Below are positions 1-6,038 of a stretch of DNA of 8,462 nt, in pieces. Position numbers and translations under genes: made by a program. The notes below the pieces were generated by a model that was given only the letters and a program-made list of their open reading frames with translations, was not told the DNA's origin and made no database searches. Numbering within the stretch: position 1 is the first letter of the stretch; the number at the start of each line of letters is the position of its first letter. The stretch lies in the NCBI GenBank assembly GCA_001897035.1, contig MKRS01000422.1, forward strand, positions 1 through 8,462, given 5' to 3'. The DNA is from Bacteroidales bacterium 45-6 (lineage in GTDB: Bacteria; Bacteroidota; Bacteroidia; Bacteroidales; Dysgonomonadaceae).

Positions 1-624
1 TTCTTTCACATATACATCATTCAGCACATCTAAAGTTTGGTAAACTACACCAGGGTCATTATTCTCATAACTGATATTCAATATATCACTATTTTCTACC
101 CGTTGCACCCGTACATTCTTTAAAGCATTATAGCTAAAATGAGGATGGTACCAGTTAAATAATCCATAAATAAAATTATCACGCGACGGTTTTTCATACT
201 TCTTGAGTCTTTCAATCGTATTTTCCTCAGAAGATTTATCAATCAAACTCAACACATCCTTCGGAGTGATCGCCACCAACTGCTTATAATGCTCCGCAGA
301 TATATAATTATTGTCTTTGTTTGGATCTCCGTAAATCATGCAGCGGGCATAAAGACGCAACGATACATTTTTTAAGGTTTCCTTAGAAACAATTATATTA
401 ATAATATTCTGCAGGGTGTTATTGAGAATATTCCAGTCTTGATTGCCTAACTGCTCTGATTCTATTCCAAATCCGGACACAACGCCTGTGTAAACTGTCA
501 TTTCAGCATCGTATGTCCTAGACATATTTCGTGTTTTCCATACAGCCAACAGAGTGACGACCAATGGGCCAATTATCACCCACCAGCGAATCCTATAAAA
601 AAAACGAAAGATATATAGCAACAT
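1..624 (-). CDS. Wzz/GumC-type polysaccharide chain-length determinant (3' end outside window)
   Basis: Reading the minus strand from ATG at 624 gives 208 codons without a stop, and the frame is still open at the window edge, so the C-terminal part is missing. A basic, aromatic N-terminus (MLLYIFRFFYRIRWW) leads into one membrane segment at about residues 14-31, followed by a periplasmic stretch. The N-terminal membrane segment followed by YDAEMTVYTG, and later the segment VENSDILNISYENNDP with its Asp-Pro, match the Wzz/GumC periplasmic domain. Such inner-membrane co-polymerases set the length of exopolysaccharide or O-antigen chains and often contact an outer-membrane export partner. The start lies 13 nt after the stop of the TolC-like gene, which indicates one transcript. 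A TTG three codons upstream is an alternative start. Whether a C-terminal second membrane helix or tyrosine-kinase domain follows cannot be seen. The family call is fairly secure, the exact subclass is not. Confidence 0.78.
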   Translation of the reverse strand, partial: MLLYIFRFFYRIRWWVIIGPLVVTLLAVWKTRNMSRTYDAEMTVYTGVVSGFGIESEQLGNQDWNILNNTLQNIINIIVSKETLKNVSLRLYARCMIYGDPNKDNNYISAEHYKQLVAITPKDVLSLIDKSSEENTIERLKKYEKPSRDNFIYGLFNWYHPHFSYNALKNVRVQRVENSDILNISYENNDPGVVYQTLDVLNDVYVKE

Positions 625-637
625 ATTCTTCAAAAAT

Positions 638-1366
638 TTATTTCGATATTATTTTAGTTCGGCTCAGTACCTCCATCTGAAGAATGGCCTCATTTAACTC
701 TGCCTTTGATCCCTCGTAGCTTTCCGTAGCAGTCATTTGAATGGACTTGGCCGTGTTGAGATCCCCAATTTTGATATTCCCATTTTTGAAGTCATTTAAG
801 CTTGTTTCAAATTGCGCATTTGCAAATGTGACAGACTGAGCCTTTAGTTTTAAGAGCTTCAGATCCTTCAGCACCTTCGTATATACTTCAATAATGCGTA
901 GCTTCTGTTCATCGTGCCATTTCTCTATCTCCAGCTGTGTAGATACGGTGGCCATTTGCTGTCTCTTGATCCGGTTTTTGCGATCAAAAAAATCATCCAA
1001 TGGGATTGAGATGGAGGCAGATCCATAATACGAATTCTGTCTTACACCGGAGTAGCTGTAGAACAGCGGCGAAGACTGATCTGAAAAAGCGGAGGTGACC
1101 CCCATGCGCCCGTATTGCCACGAGCCACCCACCTTGAAATACTTCAGCCAGCTCCGTTTTTCGGTCTTTAAGAGGCTGGCCTGCTCTTCCATTTTAGCTT
1201 GGTACAGTTCCACAGCCGGGCTTTTGCGTGCATTCTCAAAGAGCACCGCAAGCGGAGGTATCTCCAGCTTGTTATAGTCGATCGAATCCAGCCGGAGGCC
1301 TTCCTGAGCGAGCAGTGCCTGCGTAAGGAAGAAGGCCACAAAACCAATTAACAAGTATCTATACAT
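638..1366 (-). CDS. Half-length TolC-family outer-membrane export protein (single OEP repeat)
   Basis: The 242-residue product starts with a Sec signal peptide (about residues 1-20, LTQALLA before Q21, no lipobox Cys). The mature part has the layout of one outer-membrane-efflux-protein repeat: a helix at about 36-73, a beta strand around KVGGSWQYG (78-86), a loop rich in Tyr, Ser and Phe, a second strand SASISIPLDDFF (116-127), then a long helical hairpin (about 128-238) with the turn NGNIKIGDLNTAKS typical of TolC proteins. TolC-type channels usually have about 430 residues or more and two such repeats. This one has one repeat, yet signal peptide and natural stop are present, so it does not look like a broken gene. 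It lies 37 nt after the sugar transferase and 13 nt before the Wzz-like gene. From this context I infer a role in polysaccharide export or in bracing the export complex. Substrate and oligomer state are unknown. Confidence 0.72.
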   Translation of the reverse strand: MYRYLLIGFVAFFLTQALLAQEGLRLDSIDYNKLEIPPLAVLFENARKSPAVELYQAKMEEQASLLKTEKRSWLKYFKVGGSWQYGRMGVTSAFSDQSSPLFYSYSGVRQNSYYGSASISIPLDDFFDRKNRIKRQQMATVSTQLEIEKWHDEQKLRIIEVYTKVLKDLKLLKLKAQSVTFANAQFETSLNDFKNGNIKIGDLNTAKSIQMTATESYEGSKAELNEAILQMEVLSRTKIISK

Positions 1367-1403
1367 GACTCAAACTCAATTATGAATGGCTTTCTATAAA
1401 CTT

Positions 1404-2570
1404 CTACACATCTCCTTTCTGCACGAAGGCAGTGAATGTCTTGAACAGAATTTTCAGATCGTACAAAGGAGAATAGTTTCGGGCGTACTTTATGTCCAGC
1501 TCGATGCGTTCCTTAGCGGACAATTTTCCCGAATCGCCCCTTTTCTCGACTTGCCAGAGTCCAGTTATTCCCGCTGGAGCCATGAAGCGTTCGATGGCTT
1601 CATCGCTTGTCAACAGTTCGGCTTCGTAAAGGGGTAGCGGGCGGTTGCCTACAATCGACATGTCCCCCTTGAGCACATTGAATAGCTGGGGAAGTTCATC
1701 CAAGCTATATTTGCGGAGTATTCTCCCTACCCTTGTGACACGCGGGTCACGTTCCAATTTTACGAAAGTGCTTTTTTTAGAGACCTTCTGCCTCTGGATA
1801 TATTCTTTTTCAGAGAGGATCTCATCGTCACTGACAAAAACCTTGCTGAAATCCTCGCCAGCCGGTGTTTTTTTTTGCCCTCTCACCTCTTCTATTGCTG
1901 ACTGCTCGCTTCCATACTGATTGAGGGACGTGTAAGTTTTCAGTTTCTTATCTGCGTTTATATACATGGAACGAAATTTCAAGAAATCAAACAACCTGTA
2001 GTTGGTGCCGACTCTTTTCGACTTGTAAACAATCGGGCCTTTGCTTTCGAAACGAATTGCCAGACCAATAAGAAGCCAAACGGGGGAAAGCAGAAGAATA
2101 ACAGTCAACGAGAAAAGAATATCGAAGGCCCTTTTTCCAAAAGGCAAACGATAGGTGAAATTATTCGAGGAATTATCAGTGGACACTACATGTGTAGGCC
2201 TGCGAAGTAGTTTCTCGGAAAAGTGAATGATGTCAAAAAAAGCTTCTTTCCCGGCGTGCAACGGGATTGTGTTCCTCACTCCAGCAGACAAATATATGCT
2301 TTTTTCTTCCAGCGACAATTTATCGGTCACTAAAACAATGTGATGATTGCCCAACCTAAATTGGGACAAGGCAGTTGTGTCGGTGTGGGGATTATTTTTT
2401 TCATACAATAGGAAAAACTGTTTGCCGCGGCCTATCTGGCTCATCTGGCGGATGGCCGACAAATAGTTGCTGGCCACCAAGAGGGGCTCGCCCACCACAT
2501 CCAAAACTATCTGGTCATAATGCCTGATTATGTCCACATTGGTCCCTACGTACAAAAAACAAGGGTTCAT
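1404..2570 (-). CDS. Polyprenyl-phosphate sugar phosphotransferase with N-terminal pseudo-receiver
   Basis: This 388-residue membrane protein belongs to the bacterial sugar transferase family (WcaJ/WbaP/PglC type), which moves a phosphosugar from a nucleotide sugar to undecaprenyl phosphate and so starts glycan assembly. Visible motifs are KRAFD (146-150), one hydrophobic segment (about 151-172), the KFRSM block (198-202), RDPRVTRVGRILRKYSLDEL (274-293) with the catalytic Asp291-Glu292 pair, GDMSIVGNRP (302-311) and GITGLWQVEKR (334-344). Two things are unusual. Residues 1-123 have the alternating strand/helix pattern of a response-regulator receiver but lack its acidic pocket and phospho-acceptor Asp. 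About 65 extra residues (about 207-272) separate KFRSM from DPRV. The four-helix N-terminal membrane module of WbaP/WcaJ is absent. The ATG overlaps the stop of the receiver gene (ATGA), which suggests translational coupling. The transferred sugar cannot be told from sequence. Confidence 0.93.
   Translation of the reverse strand: MNPCFLYVGTNVDIIRHYDQIVLDVVGEPLLVASNYLSAIRQMSQIGRGKQFFLLYEKNNPHTDTTALSQFRLGNHHIVLVTDKLSLEEKSIYLSAGVRNTIPLHAGKEAFFDIIHFSEKLLRRPTHVVSTDNSSNNFTYRLPFGKRAFDILFSLTVILLLSPVWLLIGLAIRFESKGPIVYKSKRVGTNYRLFDFLKFRSMYINADKKLKTYTSLNQYGSEQSAIEEVRGQKKTPAGEDFSKVFVSDDEILSEKEYIQRQKVSKKSTFVKLERDPRVTRVGRILRKYSLDELPQLFNVLKGDMSIVGNRPLPLYEAELLTSDEAIERFMAPAGITGLWQVEKRGDSGKLSAKERIELDIKYARNYSPLYDLKILFKTFTAFVQKGDV
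1868..1876. repeat. Nine-base homopolymer (A9 on the coding strand) inside the sugar transferase
   Basis: The run encodes residues 232-235 (Gln-Lys-Lys-Thr) of the sugar transferase, within its extra segment and ahead of the catalytic motifs. The gene is in frame here. A gain or loss of one base would remove the active site. It is the longest homopolymer I noticed in the window; an A8 tract also occurs in the receiver gene at 2721-2728. Confidence 0.9.
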
Positions 2571-2932
2571 TTCAATGCCTTTTTAATCCTGACCTTCAAT
2601 TCCAATGGGTTAAAGGGCTTGAGAATAAAATCTTCGGCCCCTTCCTCCAACACCTTTATCCTCACGCTGCTTTCTTCCTCGCCCGACAAAAATATGATTG
2701 GTATATGTTTGAAGAGTTCATTTTTTTTAACAAAGGACAGGAACTCCGTACCCTTCATCTCCGGCATATAGATATCGGAAATAATCAAATCAGGCATATT
2801 GCCCTCCTGAAGCCAATTTATTCCATTAATTGGGTTGTCAAAATAATGGAACTCATATTCAGAAGACAAATACAAAGCAATAACTTGTCCGATAGACGGT
2901 TTGTCGTCTATTATAAGAATGCTCTTTTTCAT
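2567..2932 (-). CDS. Stand-alone CheY-like response regulator receiver
   Basis: The 121-residue protein is a complete receiver domain and nothing else. It has the acidic pair Asp9-Asp10 (ILIIDDK), phospho-acceptor Asp53 in IISDIYMPEMKG, Ser83 in the switch position (IIFLSGEEE), and Lys105 in FILKPFNP. All residues needed for Mg-dependent phosphorylation are therefore present. There is no DNA-binding or enzymatic output domain, so it should act through protein-protein contact, as CheY and Spo0F do. It is the first gene of the polysaccharide operon and overlaps the sugar transferase by 4 bp. The transferase's own N-terminal pseudo-receiver is the obvious candidate partner (inference). No histidine kinase is encoded in the window. 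The start ATG is preceded by A/T-rich sequence without a Shine-Dalgarno motif, normal for Bacteroidota. Confidence 0.93.
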   Translation of the reverse strand: MKKSILIIDDKPSIGQVIALYLSSEYEFHYFDNPINGINWLQEGNMPDLIISDIYMPEMKGTEFLSFVKKNELFKHIPIIFLSGEEESSVRIKVLEEGAEDFILKPFNPLELKVRIKKALK

Positions 2933-3058
2933 TGCTACAATAAAATATGTTGGCTATAGTTGCCCTTCCTTTGGACAACACATTACTTTTTGTTTCACGA
3001 GAAAGCAAAATCAGCAGGAGGCACTGCCTGTGCTGACTTTGCTTTTATTAGATTTTCC
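2933..3058. other. Intergenic region between the LruC gene and the polysaccharide operon
   Basis: These 126 nt must carry the start signals of the receiver-led operon unless transcription reads through from the LruC gene. The right third is a long hairpin (listed separately). In the rest I find no good match to the Bacteroidota promoter pair TTTG / TAnnTTTG at a sensible distance from the ATG at 2932. The nearest approximation is TATTTTAT just upstream of the ATG, too close to be a -7 box. The promoter is thus undetermined. Confidence 0.5.
3002..3045 (-). terminator. Strong hairpin after the LruC gene
   Basis: AAAGCAAA (3002-3009) pairs with TTTGCTTT (3038-3045), and after one mismatch TCAGCA (3011-3016) pairs with TGCTGA (3031-3036). 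The 14-nt loop contains a further GGC/GCC pairing. It begins 14 nt beyond the LruC stop codon. On the minus strand the 3' arm ends in TTTTGCTTTC without a clean following T-run. On the plus strand the T-rich tail is better, but no plus-strand gene needs it. An intrinsic terminator for the LruC gene is the likeliest role; partial read-through into the operon is possible. Confidence 0.6.
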
Positions 3059-5404
3059 TTAATTTCCTCTATACCATGTGGTATAGTCTATACCTCCGCT
3101 TGCAACCCACGCCTTGAAGTGAGTATATTTGTCGGTGATCTTTTCCGTCTCCGCCGGATAGTTGAAAGATTCCGGGATACAAAGCCCCCATATCAGGTTC
3201 TCGGCAGAACGGTAGGGATTGTCCGGAGAGCTTAGATTCGCAGAGATGAACTGGCTTCTATTAACCTTGTCTGTCGGTTTACGAGCATTCAAATGCACCT
3301 CCGTCCTGATGCCTTTGTATCCGGCTGTTACAATAAAGACATTCAAGTCGTCATTGGTTACTAATTTTTGAGGAGAATTGAATTCAACCGTGATAGTTAC
3401 CGGAACCGGAGCCACAGAAACACTTTTTGTGTTCACAAACACTGGGCTATCAAATCCGAACGCTTTATGAACATCATCGCAAATAGGCAGTACGGCATAA
3501 GTTTGGCCTGTTTCCACTCCATTCGAAGACAAGAGGAAGGTCGATCCAACCAAATCGCTTCTGGAATATGTCACTGATTTCACGTCATTCGCGTTTACAC
3601 CATCTAACTGAATGGCCGCTGCAATTCGCCTGCTTGCACCAGCAGCCCGCAAAGAGGCGTTTACGACAAGCTTTGTAGTCTTGTTATCAGCATTTTGAAA
3701 GCGAGTCAAGGCTATGTCTGAGACAAAATCATTCATGTCATAGTCACCATACTTTGGCCAGTTGTCTTCAAAAGCATAACTATATGTTCCCAAGGCAACC
3801 TGCGTTGGAGTCTGGTCTTTTGGAGTTTCAGTTTTAGGCACATTATATCCTCCACCGTTGCAATCCGTGGCAGCAATGACTAAGGTTGAGCCTCCTGCTC
3901 CAGCCCAAGTGACTCCGCTTTGTGTCCAGCGGATATTCCAGGGATCGATCACGGCCGCCGGATGGTCGTAGCATTCTATTTCCAAGTTGCCTGCATAATG
4001 TATGATGCTTGCGTATCCAGCATTAATCACCTTGCCAATCTTTAACAGGGCCTTGTTTGACCCAACACCGTAAAAGCCAAAGCCAGAAGCTCCGGGATTA
4101 TATTTGTATGTGGCAGCATTCGTCACGTTCATCAGGGAGGCACTACCCAACTCTATGCGTGTATTGTTCAAAGATATGTTGGCTGTTGTCAAGAGGCTAC
4201 CATCGCCGTTGTAAAGGGAAACGTCGGTCATGGTTAAATTATCCGCAACCATCATGTGGCAATAATTGTACACCTTGGCCCCGCCTTGCATCGACAATGT
4301 GTTTGTTGAGAATGCGCCGTAATTTCTGATCTTGACCGTGTTGTTAGTAGCGTCGGTAGCTCCCGATATTGTTGTCGTGCCATAGTTGTCCAACAAGCCG
4401 TTATCCAAAGTCAAGGAGCCGCCCGTAAGCGTACTTTGGTTTTTAAACAAGCCTAAATTTGTTATCCTGATGTTCCCGGCAATCTCCGCTAAAGCATTAT
4501 TCTGAAAAGAGCTATTGTTGTTGGTGACTTCCACATTTGCCGCCTTTATTGTATGTTCGTTGATGATGACACCGTTATCATTCGTTATCTTCAAAGTTCC
4601 ACCCACAGTAGTCGATCCTCCGTTGTAGAAAGTGGAGTTGCCTAAAACCTCCATTTGCCCGCTAACTTTGACAACGCCACCACTAAGCACGATCAACCGG
4701 CTATTGGCTGGAAGTTGGAAGTTGGAAGTAACTTCTAAAGTACCGGTCACATATATATCGCCGGAATTCCAAAAGTTCACTCCGCTGAAACTGGCATTGC
4801 CACTTACCAAATAAGGGCCGCCATTCAAATCCCGCTGCAGATAACCGCTCGTTTCCGAAATCACTTGATAATTAGCCGGAAGGCTATAAGAAGATCCTAA
4901 GGCCACACTTTTTAATGCTCGGCTCGATACAGCAGCCATCAAATTAGATACTGACGGAGTTGACACGGAGGAAAACTTGTACGCAAGGTTGGAAGAAGTT
5001 ACGTCTATCGCCGTCAAAGTCTCTCCCTTTGTCGGGTCAGTTTGCATAACATAAAAAGTTCGTACTCCTGCCGGCACAACAACGTTGCTCTCGAAATCGT
5101 GCCCTGACTTTGCCACGCCAGCTCCCAGCAGCTTCGCATTTGGCTCAAACAGCGGATTTGCGTCATATACATCAACACGGTAAAAGTACTGTCCATTGTA
5201 CTGGTCATCCACCCCAACAGATAGTTTAACAGATTTCGTTGTCAACCAATCGAAATTGTTGGAAATAGCGATACTGACAGAAAACAATTCTGCTTTTGAT
5301 GCAATATTCTTTGACTCATCATAATAATCCTTATCCCCACACGAATAGAAAACAAAGCTGACAGCGAACAACGATGCAAGCAAAAGATGTCTGAAAATCT
5401 TCAT
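3059..5404 (-). CDS. LruC-domain (DUF4842) lipoprotein with a repetitive beta-rich middle
   Basis: The 781-residue protein has a lipoprotein signal peptide with the lipobox FVFYSC, so Cys22 would be lipidated. The following GDKDYYDE is acidic, which resembles the Bacteroidota surface-export signal, so exposure on the cell surface is plausible. Residues about 40-145 look like an N-terminal beta domain. Residues about 195-475 are built of imperfect turns rich in Asn, Gly, Thr and Ser (TGTLEVT, GGTLKITN, GNIRITN, GSLTLDN), as in a right-handed beta-helix. The C-terminal part is a LruC domain: FEDNWPKYGDYDMNDFV (545-561) with its acidic, possibly metal-binding cluster, GIRTEVHLNARKPT (698-711), and the ending with IPESFNYPAE, KAWVASGG and WY. 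The family is named after a Leptospira outer-membrane lipoprotein; its molecular function is not established. A long leader precedes the gene and a hairpin follows it, so it probably forms its own transcription unit. Adhesion or a matrix role is conjecture. Confidence 0.88.
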   Translation of the reverse strand: MKIFRHLLLASLFAVSFVFYSCGDKDYYDESKNIASKAELFSVSIAISNNFDWLTTKSVKLSVGVDDQYNGQYFYRVDVYDANPLFEPNAKLLGAGVAKSGHDFESNVVVPAGVRTFYVMQTDPTKGETLTAIDVTSSNLAYKFSSVSTPSVSNLMAAVSSRALKSVALGSSYSLPANYQVISETSGYLQRDLNGGPYLVSGNASFSGVNFWNSGDIYVTGTLEVTSNFQLPANSRLIVLSGGVVKVSGQMEVLGNSTFYNGGSTTVGGTLKITNDNGVIINEHTIKAANVEVTNNNSSFQNNALAEIAGNIRITNLGLFKNQSTLTGGSLTLDNGLLDNYGTTTISGATDATNNTVKIRNYGAFSTNTLSMQGGAKVYNYCHMMVADNLTMTDVSLYNGDGSLLTTANISLNNTRIELGSASLMNVTNAATYKYNPGASGFGFYGVGSNKALLKIGKVINAGYASIIHYAGNLEIECYDHPAAVIDPWNIRWTQSGVTWAGAGGSTLVIAATDCNGGGYNVPKTETPKDQTPTQVALGTYSYAFEDNWPKYGDYDMNDFVSDIALTRFQNADNKTTKLVVNASLRAAGASRRIAAAIQLDGVNANDVKSVTYSRSDLVGSTFLLSSNGVETGQTYAVLPICDDVHKAFGFDSPVFVNTKSVSVAPVPVTITVEFNSPQKLVTNDDLNVFIVTAGYKGIRTEVHLNARKPTDKVNRSQFISANLSSPDNPYRSAENLIWGLCIPESFNYPAETEKITDKYTHFKAWVASGGIDYTTWYRGN
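4710..4729. repeat. Heptamer tandem repeat (GGAAGTT, almost three copies) in the LruC gene
   Basis: Two full copies of GGAAGTT and six bases of a third follow one another without interruption, and the sequence continues into the short palindrome GAAGTAACTTC. The repeat lies near codons 226-231 of the LruC lipoprotein. The unit is not a multiple of three, so a copy-number change would shift the frame. The copy number is low, so this may be chance. Confidence 0.85.
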
Positions 5405-5630
5405 AACTGATAAATATAGTTTATATACTAAAGATGTATTAATTACTAATTAAAACTGCTAAAGCCGAAAAAAACAAAATGGGATGAAAATAAAACGATA
5501 CTCCTTGATCTTCCTATCAACTAAAAAAACAAAATCGCTACTATAAATATGGTTATACTTTAAAATGGACAGTAATGATGAATTATGTCAAGATTTTCCT
5601 TTGCCTCAATTCATAGTAAACGACGAGAAG

Positions 5631-5658
5631 CAAAGATAGATATTTTTTTCTTACCAAA
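5631..5658 (-). promoter_or_regulatory. Candidate Bacteroidota promoter for the LruC gene
   Basis: On the minus strand TATCTTTG (5638-5631) matches the -7 consensus TAnnTTTG exactly, and TTTG (5658-5655) lies 16 nt upstream as a -33 box, slightly closer than usual. Transcription from here would give a leader of about 220 nt before the ATG at 5404. I see no consensus match closer to the gene. Confidence 0.42.
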
Positions 5659-5867
5659 TAATACATTTTTTGAAAAAACACACAGAATCTTTCAAATAGA
5701 CAGAGAGTTAAATACCTGCCAACAGTAATCAAATCAAAATCAGAGGATCTAAGGCTCCCTCAATACAGATCTAATAAACAAGCACTTAAAGTAATTAAAA
5801 GCAAAAAGAAGTCGTAAGATCAATCAAGCAAGTTCACAAGAGATATAGATTTCAGCCAAGGTAGCAT

Positions 5868-5895
5868 CAAATATATCAATAAAAAATATTGCAAA
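5868..5895 (-). promoter_or_regulatory. Second promoter-like box, far upstream of the LruC gene
   Basis: TATATTTG (5875-5868) again fits TAnnTTTG, with TTTG at 5895-5892 and the same 16-nt spacer as the nearer candidate. It is about 460 nt from the LruC ATG and sits in very AT-rich DNA, so a chance match is quite possible. If real, it could drive a small RNA or a long leader. Confidence 0.25.
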
Positions 5896-5946
5896 AAACA
5901 AATATTAAGATCTCCTAAAACATAGGTTTTCTATTAAACAAGCTTC

Positions 5947-5969
5947 AAGCCGCCCATTCGCGACGGCTT
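5947..5969 (-). terminator. Hairpin downstream of the tamL-like gene
   Basis: On the minus strand AAGCCGTC (5969-5962) pairs with GGCGGCTT (5954-5947), eight pairs including one G-U, around a 7-nt loop. It stands out as GC-rich in AT-rich surroundings, about 70 nt after the stop of the tamL-like gene. The tail GAAGCTTGTTT is only weakly T-rich, so efficiency is uncertain. Confidence 0.5.
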
Positions 5970-6038
5970 AAAAATTGGCTGGAGCCTTATGCTATCACCG
6001 GGAGATTGTCCAAGAAATATTTTGGAAATAACATCATA

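Larger units (their letters stand above)
5405..6038. other. Long AT-rich non-coding region between the tamL-like gene and the LruC gene
   Basis: Both strands are broken by frequent stops, and I find no small open frame with a credible start and composition. The right end holds the hairpin after the tamL-like gene. The rest is A/T-rich and contains two promoter-like boxes pointing to the LruC gene, one about 220 nt and one about 460 nt from its ATG. A long leader or a small RNA is possible, but no known riboswitch or RNA family is recognised. Confidence 0.6.

Noticed and set aside
5014..5217. Minus-strand 67-codon frame inside the LruC gene
   Set aside because: It is an alternative frame of a clear long gene, with no start context or domain.
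3059..5404. Polysaccharide-operon membership of the LruC gene
   Set aside because: A strong hairpin and 126 nt separate it from the receiver gene, so a shared transcript is not assumed, though read-through is possible.
5525..5570. Weak inverted repeat around TATAAATATGGTTATA in the LruC leader
   Set aside because: Only about seven A/T-rich pairs with a mismatch; expected by chance in such AT-rich DNA.
5700..5935. Possible small gene or mobile-element remnant in the AT-rich gap
   Set aside because: Short repeated GATCTAA and AATATT motifs occur, but no paired terminal repeats, target duplications or open frames longer than about 15 codons with a sensible start were seen.
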